From NCBI RefSeq assembly GCF_030376605.1, contig NZ_JARRAE010000005.1:62001-126000 (forward strand): a stretch of 64,000 nucleotides of DNA, read 5' to 3'. The position numbers and the translations under genes were made by a program. The notes under the pieces were generated by a model. The model ran no database searches, was not told the origin of the DNA, and worked only from the letters and a program-made list of their open reading frames with translations. This stretch comes from Pseudochrobactrum sp. sp1633 (GTDB taxonomy: Bacteria > Pseudomonadota > Alphaproteobacteria > Rhizobiales > Rhizobiaceae). Positions 53,218 through 63,200 of this stretch are shown here, piece after piece (position 1 is the first letter of the stretch; the number at the start of each line of letters is the position of its first letter).

Positions 53218-54096
53218 TTACTCTTCGGGTGCATCCGGCACAGCATTGCGCATTTCCAGATCAAGCGCATCGAAAAACGCCCCGATTAGCTTTGCATTAA
53301 AGCCGAGATCATAGCGGCCATAACGGGAGACAGAGCGTATATCCACAGTGGTCTGCTCCGCCTCATCCCTGAGCCTCACCACAAGATCGCTGCGCAATCC
53401 GAGCAGGAGTGTTCTGGCCGTTGCCTCAACACTCACATCCACATCCTCGCCGGCAACACCTGAAATGCTGACAATGCCAAACCCCTGATCTTTCAGCACT
53501 TTAAGGACAGCTTTTAAAACGTGATCCTGAGCACTGTCATATTGCCGGCCGCTCACCTCAGGATAGGCAGAGATTTGCTGCAACATATCCGGCACAGCAT
53601 CCGTGCCGAGGCTGTTTTGCACAATCAAATCGCCTAATCCCAGTCGATCAAGCATTCGCATGCGGATATTTGGTTTCTGCGCCTGCAAAATATCCTGTTC
53701 ATTCCCCATCACAGTATTGAACTGCACTGAGGTTTCCAAGTCCGTGGAAATATCGTGAATACGCGGCGTTGAAGTGATCTGCCCGAGCAACAATGCGGGC
53801 GGTACCAATGTGACCAGCGCGATAAGACAGGCGCGCATTGCACGCCGCCCGCCGGTATCGCCGCTACGCCATAAATTGTAAAAAGATTTTACTGCGAGCA
53901 GCAGAGCCAGCACAGACAAAAACACCGACAGTGTCACAATAAACACCAGATCCGGCTGTTGGATCAAACTGAACCGGTGCAACACAACCGCGGCGACAAG
54001 CAATCCGAAGCCTGTCAGCGCACAGAAAGGAGCATATCTGGCCGACCGCGATGAGCGACGGCTTACTTTGCGCCGGATGTAATAATTATCAAGCAT
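53218..54096 (-). CDS. DUF1499-family membrane protein
   Basis: The N-terminal 115 residues contain three transmembrane helices (about 23-42, 50-70 and 88-108) after a basic cytoplasmic tail. The remainder is the DUF1499 domain (RIHDISTD near 120, ISISGVAG near 215 and RSVSRYGRYDLGFNAKLI near 260). Length 292. Function of DUF1499 is unknown. It converges on the metallo-hydrolase gene, with the repeat filling the gap. Confidence 0.88.
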   Translation of the reverse strand: MLDNYYIRRKVSRRSSRSARYAPFCALTGFGLLVAAVVLHRFSLIQQPDLVFIVTLSVFLSVLALLLAVKSFYNLWRSGDTGGRRAMRACLIALVTLVPPALLLGQITSTPRIHDISTDLETSVQFNTVMGNEQDILQAQKPNIRMRMLDRLGLGDLIVQNSLGTDAVPDMLQQISAYPEVSGRQYDSAQDHVLKAVLKVLKDQGFGIVSISGVAGEDVDVSVEATARTLLLGLRSDLVVRLRDEAEQTTVDIRSVSRYGRYDLGFNAKLIGAFFDALDLEMRNAVPDAPEE

Positions 54097-54409
54097 CGCC
54101 CGCCATATTGCTGATCTTGTTCAACTGAAAAAGATGCTAAATTTTTATCTGTGGCGCAAAATTCAACAGGATTTATGCGCACCACCAAAGCGCAACAATA
54201 CGCGAACAGAATTGCCGCAAGCAAGTACTGTTAATTTTATCAGCTGACGAAAGCGGCAAAGATCTGTGATTAACGTTAGATAAAAGAGAAATATTTTTAT
54301 TTATCATGGTATTATGACAAATCACTAAAATGAGATTGCATCCAATCCACAAACTGCCACAATCAGTTTTTGGACAATAATAATTTATCCAACCGGAGAC
54401 GCTCCCCCT
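54097..54409. other. AT-rich divergent intergenic region
   Basis: 313 AT-rich bases between the divergent DUF1499 gene and the following hypothetical gene. Promoters are expected but I do not see a clear consensus or a gene. Confidence 0.4.
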
Positions 54410-54790
54410 ATGAGGCAAACGCCCTCCTCTACCGAAGAAACAATGATAGCCGCGTCTGAGGAGAGCGCATCACTTGAAGCCGTTGAGGTCGAGTTTGCGC
54501 TTGGCGCGCAGGATGTTCTGACAGACGGTTTTGACTTGTCTTTAGCCAAAGCCGCAGAGATTGTCGGCGGTGAAGTCCTGTTCAATATGCCCGCACTCGA
54601 CACGACCAATGCGCAGCGCATCGGTGCTATTCTTGTGCCGTCAACTTTGCAGGATCAGGTGGTTTTCGTCACATTGCTGAATGACGGCATCACGCTGTCC
54701 CACGCGCCGCTGTCCGGCAACAACACCCTGTTTGAAAGCCTCGGCCGCAATTATGCTGCTGTGATGGGCAAGCTCAAAAACGATCTCTGA
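54410..54790 (+). CDS. Hypothetical protein, acidic N-terminus
   Basis: No family recognised. The 126 residues begin with an acidic, Ser/Glu-rich tail (about 1-30), followed by a mixed alpha/beta-like region (VEVEFALGAQDV, GGEVLFNMPAL, IGAILVPSTLQDQVVFVTLL). No signal peptide or membrane helix. Codon usage fits the neighbours. A leader with CGGAGACG ahead of the ATG gives a plausible ribosome binding site. It is convergent with the polysaccharide deacetylase gene. Confidence 0.65.
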   Translation: MRQTPSSTEETMIAASEESASLEAVEVEFALGAQDVLTDGFDLSLAKAAEIVGGEVLFNMPALDTTNAQRIGAILVPSTLQDQVVFVTLLNDGITLSHAPLSGNNTLFESLGRNYAAVMGKLKNDL

Positions 54791-54812
54791 AACCCTTCGT
54801 CTATCTGATACG

Positions 54813-55694
54813 TCATTGTACAGAGACCGGAGCAGGCTCTGCCGATGCCGGTTTTGTCTTTGTTTTAGAATGGGTTTTATTCTCTTTCTGCGAAACAGAT
54901 CCATTGGGCGGTGCAGTTTCACTCACCACATTCGGTGCAGCACGCGCGGGTATGTCCCGCAGCAATTTGAACTGCGCGCCTTTTTTCTTCAGCGCCAGAA
55001 TACCTTCAGCCACACCTGCACCCGAGGCACGTTTCGGCTGATTGATATGCGAAATAATCACATCGCCGTCTTTGGCATAAGATATACGCCTTGCAACCGT
55101 TGCGGCAGGCAGTGAAGCACCGCGATCACCGTTGAGCGAATAACCGGCGACCTTGTATCCCATCCCCTCAATCTGGCGCACAGCATCCGTTGAATAGCGC
55201 GCTGTCGCATCACGGTACCATTGCGGCTGCGTGCCGAAGATTTCGGTGATCTTATCCGCACCGCCCTTCACTTCCGTCTCAATAGCGGCAGGTGTTCCGG
55301 CAGTCGGAATGCCATACATGGTTTTCAGCACGGTAATCGCAGGCACATGCTCGGCACCGTGATTTTCAATCGCGAACAGTTCAGGATGGGCTTTCAGAAT
55401 TTCAATCGCAGCCTGATTGCGCCGCAGCCAGCGGGCGGTCACAAACAAGGTTGCCGGAATTTTCTCCCGCACCAGCACATCGAGAATTCGGTGATCAATA
55501 TCGCCCGAGCAGGCGTCCAGCGTGAGTGCGACCTGTATCGGATTTGATTTCGCGCCTGCGAGATTAAGCTGCGGTTCAATAATCAAATGACGCTGCGAAA
55601 CCTTTGACGAGAGCAACGCCTCATCCGCAGCAAAAGCCGCAGTTGCACCAATACTCAGGCTCAAGCCCAGCAATACGATTTTAAGAACAGACAT
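54813..55694 (-). CDS. Exported polysaccharide deacetylase-family protein
   Basis: NodB-homology deacetylase that could act on peptidoglycan or a surface polysaccharide. Sec signal MSVLKIVLLG...AFAADE with cleavage near residue 23. Motif 1 is LTLDACSGDID rather than TFDDGP, keeping the first Asp; motif 2 is NHGAEH, and a YRDATARYSTD segment follows near 160. The last ~45 residues are low-complexity (Thr, Lys, Ser, Pro). The ATG at 55694 is chosen because it begins the signal directly. Monocistronic. Confidence 0.82.
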   Translation of the reverse strand: MSVLKIVLLGLSLSIGATAAFAADEALLSSKVSQRHLIIEPQLNLAGAKSNPIQVALTLDACSGDIDHRILDVLVREKIPATLFVTARWLRRNQAAIEILKAHPELFAIENHGAEHVPAITVLKTMYGIPTAGTPAAIETEVKGGADKITEIFGTQPQWYRDATARYSTDAVRQIEGMGYKVAGYSLNGDRGASLPAATVARRISYAKDGDVIISHINQPKRASGAGVAEGILALKKKGAQFKLLRDIPARAAPNVVSETAPPNGSVSQKENKTHSKTKTKPASAEPAPVSVQ

Positions 55695-55744
55695 CTCGCA
55701 CCGGCTCATAATTCACGATGAATTTATAGCATCATAAACTGCAA

Positions 55745-55771
55745 ATGCGCCGGATGAAGCATCCGGCGCAT
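55745..55771 (-). terminator. Terminator of ppdK
   Basis: Perfect 12 bp stem ATGCGCCGGATG / CATCCGGCGCAT with a three-base loop, 20 bases after the ppdK stop; short T tract. Confidence 0.8.
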
Positions 55772-55791
55772 CGTCTTGATTATTTACAACG

Positions 55792-58458
55792 TTACTTCGT
55801 TGCAGCTATCGCCGCTTGTGCTGCTGCCAGACGGGCAATCGGCACGCGGAACGGTGAGCAGGACACATAATCCAGACCGGTCTTTTCATAGAAACCGATC
55901 GATGCCGGATCACCGCCATGCTCGCCGCAAACACCAAGCTTGATATTGCTGCGCTGCTTGCGGCCACGCTCGGCTGCGATTTGCACCAGTTCCCCCACAC
56001 CGTCAAAATCGACGGTCACAAACGGATCCTGCTCGATAATGCCCAGCGCCTGATATTGCGTCAGGAAGGATGAAGCATCATCACGCGATACGCCGAATGT
56101 CGTCTGTGTCAGGTCATTGGTACCGAAGGAGAAGAACTCAGCCGTCTCAGCAAGCTCCCCTGCCCGCAAGGCGGCACGCGGCAGCTCGATCATGGTGCCG
56201 ACCATATAATCAACCTGCACACCGCTCTCGGCAATGATCTGTGCTGCGACTTTATCAATCCGTGCTTTGACAAAATCCAGCTCGGCTTTGATACCAACCA
56301 GCGGCACCATAATTTCCGGAATAACCGCCTCGCCGGTATCTTTGGCAGCAGCAATTGCCGCCTCAATAATCGCACGGGTCTGCATTTCCGCAATTTCCGG
56401 ATAGGAGATCGCCAGACGGCAACCACGATGCCCAAGCATCGGGTTAAACTCATGCAGGCTTTCCGCACGCTCGGTCAACTTATCGACATCAACGCCCATG
56501 ACATTGGCGACTTCAGCGATTTCTTCTGCAGTCTTTGGCAGGAATTCATGCAATGGCGGATCGAGCAGACGAATGGTGACCGGCAGACCCTGCATGATCT
56601 CAAACAATTCGGTGAAATCATCGCGTTGCATTGGCAGGAGCTTATCCAGCGCAACACGACGGCCTTTTTCATCCGATGCCAAAATCATCTCACGCATAGC
56701 CAGAATGCGCGGGCCTTCGAAGAACATATGCTCGGTGCGGCACAGGCCGATGCCTTCCGCACCGAAAGAACGGGCAGCACGGGCATCCGCCGGTGTTTCG
56801 GCATTGGTGCGCACTTTCATGCGGCGTGCCTCATCTGCCCAAACCATCAGCTTGCCAAAATCACCGGAGAGTTCCGGCTGCTGCATCGCCACGGTGCCTT
56901 TCAGCACCTGCCCGCTGCCGCCATCAATGGTGATGATGTCGCCTTTTTTGAACGTGCCACCTGCAGTCAGCATCGTGCCGTTGCGATAATCAATGCGCAA
57001 TGTGCCTGCACCAGAAACACAAGGTTTGCCCATGCCACGGGCAACCACTGCCGCATGGCTGGTCATGCCGCCGCGCGAGGTCAGAATACCTTCTGCCGCG
57101 TGCATACCGTGAATATCTTCAGGGCTGGTTTCGATGCGCACCAGAATGGCTTTACGGCCTTCCGCTTTCAGTTGTTCCGCATCTTCCGACGAGAACACAA
57201 TCTCACCGGTTGCCGCACCCGGAGAGGCAGGCAGACCAATGCCGATCACATGGCGTTCAGCTCTCGGATCAATAGTCGGATGCAGCAGCTGATCCAGCGA
57301 TGACGGATCAATCCGGTTAACCGCCTCATGCTTGCCGATCAGCCCTTCCTCAACCATTTCCACGGCCATTTTCAGCGCAGCTTTAGCAGTGCGCTTACCG
57401 GAACGGGTTTGCAGCATCCAGAGTTTGCCGCGTTCAATGGTGAATTCCAGATCCTGCATATCGCGGTAATGTTGTTCCAGACGATCTGCGATTTTAAGAA
57501 ACTCGGCAAAAGCTTCCGGCATGATTTTTTCAAGCGATGGTCGCTCGGAACCGGCCTCAATGCGGGCTTCCTCGGTAATATTCTGCGGCGTGCGGATACC
57601 GGCCACCACATCTTCGCCCTGCGCGTTGACAAGGAACTCGCCGTAAAGCTTGCGCTCACCGGTGGAAGGGTTGCGGGTAAAGGCCACGCCGGTTGCCGAT
57701 GTGTCACCCATATTGCCGAAGACCATAGCCTGCACATTAACAGCAGTGCCCCAGTTTTCCGGAATATTATGCAGGCGGCGATAGGTGATCGCGCGGGCAT
57801 TCATCCATGAGGAGAAAACGGCAGAAATCGCGCCCCAAAGCTGCGCTTCCGGATCCTGCGGAAACGGCTCGCCCAGTTCTTCCTCAACCTTGGCCTTGTA
57901 CTGGTCAATCACACCGCGCCAGTCGTCTGCAGTCAGATCGGTATCAACATCCAGATCGAGATTGGCCTTGGCATCATCGAGAATTTCTTCGAAGAAAGAA
58001 TGGTCAACGCCCAGCACTACATCCGAATACATCTGGATGAAGCGGCGGTAGCTGTCATAGGCGAAGCGCTCATCTTTCGCTTCAGTTGCGATAGCCGCAA
58101 CGGTCGCATCATTGAGGCCGAGATTGAGTACAGTATCCATCATGCCCGGCATGGATGCACGGGAACCGGAACGCACGGAAACCAGAAGCGGACGTGTTGC
58201 ATCGCCCAAACGGCGGCCCGTCAGCGCAGTGATATGCTCCAGCGCTTGCATAACCTGATCCTTCAGAACTTCAGGATAAGTCCGGTCATGATCATAATAA
58301 TAGGTGCAGACATCGGTGGTAATGGTAAAGCCCGGAGGCACCGGCAGCCCAAGGCTGCTCATCTCAGCAAGGTTAGCACCTTTGCCGCCCAGAAGATTAC
58401 GATCACTTGCAGCGCCGTCGGCTTTGCCGTCGCCAAAGCGATATACCCACTTAACCAT
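55792..58458 (-). CDS. ppdK: Pyruvate, phosphate dikinase
   Basis: Interconverts pyruvate + ATP + Pi and phosphoenolpyruvate + AMP + PPi. An ATP-grasp domain at the N-terminus (GGKGANLAEMSSLGLPVP near residue 24) is followed by the phosphohistidine domain with the swivelling H468 in GGMTSHAAVVARG, and the PEP/pyruvate TIM barrel with CGEHGGDP near residue 842. Length 888 is canonical. AGGAGG precedes the ATG. Single-gene unit. It gives PEP synthesis for gluconeogenesis. Confidence 0.97.
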   Translation of the reverse strand: MVKWVYRFGDGKADGAASDRNLLGGKGANLAEMSSLGLPVPPGFTITTDVCTYYYDHDRTYPEVLKDQVMQALEHITALTGRRLGDATRPLLVSVRSGSRASMPGMMDTVLNLGLNDATVAAIATEAKDERFAYDSYRRFIQMYSDVVLGVDHSFFEEILDDAKANLDLDVDTDLTADDWRGVIDQYKAKVEEELGEPFPQDPEAQLWGAISAVFSSWMNARAITYRRLHNIPENWGTAVNVQAMVFGNMGDTSATGVAFTRNPSTGERKLYGEFLVNAQGEDVVAGIRTPQNITEEARIEAGSERPSLEKIMPEAFAEFLKIADRLEQHYRDMQDLEFTIERGKLWMLQTRSGKRTAKAALKMAVEMVEEGLIGKHEAVNRIDPSSLDQLLHPTIDPRAERHVIGIGLPASPGAATGEIVFSSEDAEQLKAEGRKAILVRIETSPEDIHGMHAAEGILTSRGGMTSHAAVVARGMGKPCVSGAGTLRIDYRNGTMLTAGGTFKKGDIITIDGGSGQVLKGTVAMQQPELSGDFGKLMVWADEARRMKVRTNAETPADARAARSFGAEGIGLCRTEHMFFEGPRILAMREMILASDEKGRRVALDKLLPMQRDDFTELFEIMQGLPVTIRLLDPPLHEFLPKTAEEIAEVANVMGVDVDKLTERAESLHEFNPMLGHRGCRLAISYPEIAEMQTRAIIEAAIAAAKDTGEAVIPEIMVPLVGIKAELDFVKARIDKVAAQIIAESGVQVDYMVGTMIELPRAALRAGELAETAEFFSFGTNDLTQTTFGVSRDDASSFLTQYQALGIIEQDPFVTVDFDGVGELVQIAAERGRKQRSNIKLGVCGEHGGDPASIGFYEKTGLDYVSCSPFRVPIARLAAAQAAIAATK

Positions 58459-58804
58459 TCCCGTCCTCCTGTTATGACCGGCTCAGGCGTAATGTAAGTA
58501 ATGATAGCCGATACCGGATACACATCTTCTGCTTAAGCGATAGGCCCGATGCGGGCTACTGAAAAATGCATAAAACCGGTAACAAACGACAACGTAGCTA
58601 ATGTATATTTGTTTAAATCGATTTTGCGGAATTCGATTCCGGTTTATCATCGGGTTCGATGCACGGCCTGAATGGGGCGATGCCTGATTTTTTTCTGTGT
58701 TTCTGCAAGTTAACGGAATCAGCTGATATTTTGATTCCGGATAATATCGACACTGAACCGGCCGGTATCAGAACCGGTCTTACCAACGCGATGACGAGGC
58801 AATG
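58459..58804. other. Intergenic region, divergent ppdK / VOC gene
   Basis: 346 bases holding the ppdK promoter and the leader of the VOC gene. GGAATCA / TGATTCC-type arms near 58713-58738 could form a hairpin. No gene or known riboswitch was recognised. Confidence 0.4.
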
Positions 58805-59152
58805 ATGCGTAAAACCGGAAAACTCGACTATCTCGAAATGCCTGCCGGCTCAAGCGGCTTGAATGAAGTTAAGGCATTTTACACCAGCGCCTTCGGCTGG
58901 AACTTCACCGATTACGGACCGGATTATGCCGCCCATTCAGAAGGGCTGGACGGCGGCTTTTATCAAGGCGCCGAGACTGCAAGCGCCAAGCCGCTACCGG
59001 TGCTTTATTCAGAAAATCTGGAACAGACGCTGATTGATGTTGAAAAAGCTGGCGGGAAAATCGTCAAACCGGTTTTCAGCTTTCCCGGTGGCCGCCGCTT
59101 CCATTTCACCGACCCGTCCGGCAATGAACTGGCCGTGTGGAGCGAGACTTAA
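58805..59152 (+). CDS. VOC-superfamily (glyoxalase-like) protein
   Basis: Single vicinal-oxygen-chelate domain of 115 residues: LDYLEMPAG at the start, FYTSAFGWNFTDYG near 25, GGFYQG near 52, and the FPGGRRFHFTDPSGNELAVWSE ending typical of the glyoxalase/bleomycin-resistance group. Substrate unknown. The ATG at 58805 is preferred over 58802 because GAGG is five bases from it. It is convergent with the cation transporter gene. Confidence 0.85.
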   Translation: MRKTGKLDYLEMPAGSSGLNEVKAFYTSAFGWNFTDYGPDYAAHSEGLDGGFYQGAETASAKPLPVLYSENLEQTLIDVEKAGGKIVKPVFSFPGGRRFHFTDPSGNELAVWSET

Positions 59153-59175
59153 ACCGTATAAGACACGGCATTAAT

Positions 59176-59211
59176 AACGAGCATGGCACCAGAAATGGTG
59201 CCATGCTCGTT
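59176..59211. terminator. Long perfect hairpin between convergent genes
   Basis: Perfect 16 bp arms (59176-59191 and 59196-59211) with a GAAA loop between the VOC gene and the cation transporter. No long T tract; likely serves both genes. Confidence 0.8.
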
Positions 59212-60104
59212 CAGTGAATATCTTCTGCACGGGCGCAGTTTTCTGCTTCCATCTGCAAAGTTGTATGATGCAGATCATATTGCTCCTGCAGCACTTGCTC
59301 GACAGCGCGGCGCACAGTTTCACCATTGGCATTTTCACTCAGCACAATATGGGCAGTCAGAGAATGCTGGCTTTTGGTCAGCGACCAGACATGCAGATCA
59401 TGGATTTCGGCAACGCCGGACACACCCAGCACAGACTGTTCCAGCTTGCGCAAATCCAGCCCGACCGGCACACCTTCCAGCAGAATATTGATACATTCTT
59501 TGAGCAGCACCCATGTGCGCGGAAACACCATAAAGCCGATGCCGACAGCGATAACCGAGTCCACCCACTGCCAGCCTGTCAGATAGATAATAATAGCACC
59601 GACGATAACCCCGACAGAGCCGAGCATATCCGCCCAGACTTCGAGATAAGCGCCTTTAACATTCAGGCTTTCGTCTTTTTTGCCGCTCAAAAGCTGCATC
59701 GAAATAAAATTAACAATCAGCCCGAAAATCGCGACAATCATCATACCAACAGATTGCACATCCGCAGGCTGAGACAAGCGAACATAGGCCTCGTAGAGAA
59801 TATAGAATGCGACGAGCAGCAACAGCATCGCATTGATTGCGGCGGCCAGAATTTCAAAACGGGAATAGCCATAGGTGCGGAAAACATCCGCTGCACGCCG
59901 CCCCAGATAAATAGCGATAAGAGCGAGAGCCAGCGCGAAAGTATCTGTTGCCATATGCATAGCATCGGACAGCAGAGCCAGACTGCCGGTCACATAACTG
60001 CCGATAATTTCGGCAATCATGAAGCTACCCGTCAGCCCCAAGGCCATCCAAAGCCTTGAAACCGGTGTATTGCTTACGTCCGCATGATTATGATCACCGC
60101 TCAT
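59211..60104 (-). CDS. Cation diffusion facilitator transporter (CzcD-like)
   Basis: Inner-membrane divalent metal efflux carrier with six transmembrane helices and a C-terminal cytoplasmic domain containing HDLHVWSLT near residue 225. The TM2 site is D-x3-HMATD (residues 45-49), while the TM5 site is EVWAD, with Glu in place of the usual His. A short His-rich start (GDHNHAD) is present. The ATG at 60104 (297 residues) follows AAAGGACAG; the longer in-frame start at 60134 lacks a ribosome binding site. Metal probably Zn, Co or Cd, but uncertain. Confidence 0.88.
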   Translation of the reverse strand: MSGDHNHADVSNTPVSRLWMALGLTGSFMIAEIIGSYVTGSLALLSDAMHMATDTFALALALIAIYLGRRAADVFRTYGYSRFEILAAAINAMLLLLVAFYILYEAYVRLSQPADVQSVGMMIVAIFGLIVNFISMQLLSGKKDESLNVKGAYLEVWADMLGSVGVIVGAIIIYLTGWQWVDSVIAVGIGFMVFPRTWVLLKECINILLEGVPVGLDLRKLEQSVLGVSGVAEIHDLHVWSLTKSQHSLTAHIVLSENANGETVRRAVEQVLQEQYDLHHTTLQMEAENCARAEDIH

Positions 60105-60243
60105 ATTCTGTCCTTTAATTCCGAACATCAGCAATAACTGTAGCAGCTGTCAAACCAAGTAAAGCACATCTGAAAGGTATATTTCATTTTGAATCGGACA
60201 AAAGATAGCCGGACGCTTTAACAGGTTTAAAATTTACATAGCT

Positions 60244-63200
60244 TTATACGGCTTCGCGCATGGCAGAGGCGGTTTGCAGATCAACCGATACCAGCTGACT
60301 CACGCCCTGCTCGGCCATTGTCACACCAAACAGACGATCCATACGTGCCATCGTAATCGGATTGTGCGTAATGATGACAAAGCGTGTTTTTGTGGATGCA
60401 GCCATCTCATCCATCAGATTGCAATAGCGCTCCACATTGTGGTCATCAAGTGGTGCATCCACCTCGTCCAGCACGCAGATCGGTGCCGGATTGGTCAGGA
60501 ACACAGCAAAGATCAGCGCCATCGCTGTCAGCGCCTGCTCACCACCGGAAAGCAAAGTCATGGTCTGGGGCTTTTTACCCGGTGGGCGTGCCAGAATTTC
60601 CAGACCGGCATCCAGCGGGTCTTCCGATTCAATCAATTGCAGTTCTGCTGTGCCACCGCCAAAGAGATGCGTGAACAGACGTTGAAACTGCTCATTGACC
60701 ACGTCAAAAGCAGCCAGAAGGCGCTCACGCCCTTCTTTATTCAGACTTTGGATCGCCTGACGCAGTTTCTTGATGGCCTCGATGACATCTTCACGCTCAT
60801 TGATGATCGCATCCTGCCGCTCGGACAATTCGCGCTGCTCTTCTTCAGCACGCAAGTTCACCGCACCGAGACGCTCCCGCTCAATCTTCAAGCGATCAAG
60901 CTGACGATCCGTGTGATCCATATCCGGCATCGGATCACCGGCGCTTAGTCCTGTATGACGGAAAGCTTCATGCGGTGCACAATTCAGCACTTCGGCGATA
61001 CGCGTCTCAGCATCCTTGCGACGCTCCTCAGCCGCTGTCAGACGCTCTTCAGCGCGTGCGCGCACTTCGCGCGACGATGCCAGTTCCTGAATGGCGAGTG
61101 TTGCCCGCTTGTCCAGCTTGGCCTGTTCTGTCTCGGCAATGCTCAACCGGTCGGAAGTTTCCTTGCGCTGCATATCAGCATCGGCAACAGCACTCTGCAA
61201 TTCACGGCGGCGCTCATCAATATCTGCCGGTGCTTCCGCCAGATCCTCAGCCTCGTCGCCGGTCTCTGCTCTGCGCTCAGTCAGCGCAGCAATCTGTCTG
61301 CGGGCATTTTCCGCACGCGACTGCCAGCTTTTGCGCTCATGACCAATCATTTCCAAACGACGCAGACGGTTCTCTGCATCGCGACGCAGATTATCATGCG
61401 CAGCGCGGGCTTCCGTCATGGCTGCACGGTCGGCCATCACTTGCGTGGTCAGAGATGTGAGGCGCAGGTTCAGTTCCTGAAGGTCAGGCAGATCATCAAG
61501 CCGGATCTGCGCTTCTTCAAGCTGGATCGTATTTTCTTCCAGACTATCGCTGATGCGGGTGCGCGCCTCATCCAGCGCTGCGCGTTTGCTGGATAGTTGT
61601 CCCGCGGCACGCTCGGCCTCAGCCAATGCATCACGCGCTTGTGCCAGTTCACGCTGTGCCGCGCGCCAATGGTCACGCAGGCTGCGTTCACGTTCCACGG
61701 CCTCGCGCAAAGTGGTTTCAGCCTGACGCAATGCTGCTTCTGCCTGCGCCACACGATTGCGTGCTGTGACAGTTGAAGCCTCAAGCTCTGCAAGACGGTT
61801 TTTCTGTGCCAAGCGCTGCGCGGCAGCAGTCGGCGCATCGGAACGCGCCGTAAATCCATCCCAGCGCCAGAGACTACCCTCGCGGCTTACCAATCGCTGA
61901 CCGCTCTGCAATTGTGCCTGCAGGCTCGCGCCTTCGCTGTCATCAACCAGACCGATCTGCGAAAGACGTGCTTTGAGTGCCGCAGGTGCGTCCACTACAG
62001 TGCTGAGCGGCACCGCGCCCTGTGGCAGCGAGCCAAAATCCCGTGCATTCTGACTATCAATATCTGTCCAGAAAACCGGTGCCTGCGGATTAACCGGCGC
62101 TTCAAGATCATCACCAAGTGCGGCACCAAGCGCGGTTTCAAAACCTTTTTTCACCTGCATCTGCTCAACAACAGCAATGTAGGTCGTCGATTGACCGCTG
62201 TTGAGAATACTCGCCAAAGTACGAGCTTCCGTCTCAATCCGGTTTAGTTCTTCACGGGATTGGTTCAACGGCTGGCGGCGGTTGGTTTCTTCTTCCCGCG
62301 CCTGCTCCACCATTTCTTCGCAGGCCAGTGTCTGCTCTTCGGCAGCCATTGTAGCTTCTTCAGCCAATGCAACTCTGGCCGCTTTTTCTTCCGTACCGGC
62401 AAGGGTTTTGAGCTGCGCTTCAAGAGCTGCAATATCCTGCTCAACCGTGCGCAACTGAAAGACAAGCTTTTCACGGCGCTCTGCAGTATCCCGCACCAAC
62501 CGCTCAGACTGCGTGCGCTCTGCTGCGGCTTCAGCCCGCACAGAGGTTAGTTGAGCAAGCCCGGTTTCGCGCTCGCGCAACTGTTCCTGACTTTCAGCCA
62601 AGCGCTCTTCAGCTTCAATCGCGCGGTCGCCGGATGCCTCATTCTGCTCATGCAAATCCTGCTCTTCATCATCCAGACGCTCCAGAACACCGGCATGTTC
62701 TTGCAGCATCTGTTCTTCACGCAGAATATCAGCACTCAATTGTTCAAGCCGCTTCAAAAGCTCGGAGCGGCGTTGTGTCAGACGGGCGGCTTCCTCATCC
62801 AGCTGTGAAACCGCAATAGTCAGGCGCTGCAAAGCCGCGGCAGCTGAAGCCTGCTGGCTCCGCAGCTCCGGCAGATGCTGTGCAGAAATAGCCTGTTCTT
62901 TGGCAGCGATCATCTGCGCCTGCGCCATTGCGCCGACATGCGATGTGGCCGTGGCCAGTGCGCTTTGCCCCTCGCCTTCGTGGTGCTTTGCCTGCGACCA
63001 GCGCAGATGCAACAAAATTGCCTCTGCCGCACGGATATCTGCTGACAAAGCACGGAAGCGGTTCGCCTGACGGGACTGGCGCTTCAGGCTTTCGATCTGC
63101 GTTCCAAGCTCGCCTACCACATCCTCCAACCGCTCAAGATTGGTTTCAGCCGCACGCAAACGCAGTTCGGCTTCATGGCGGCGTGAATGCAGGCCGGAAA

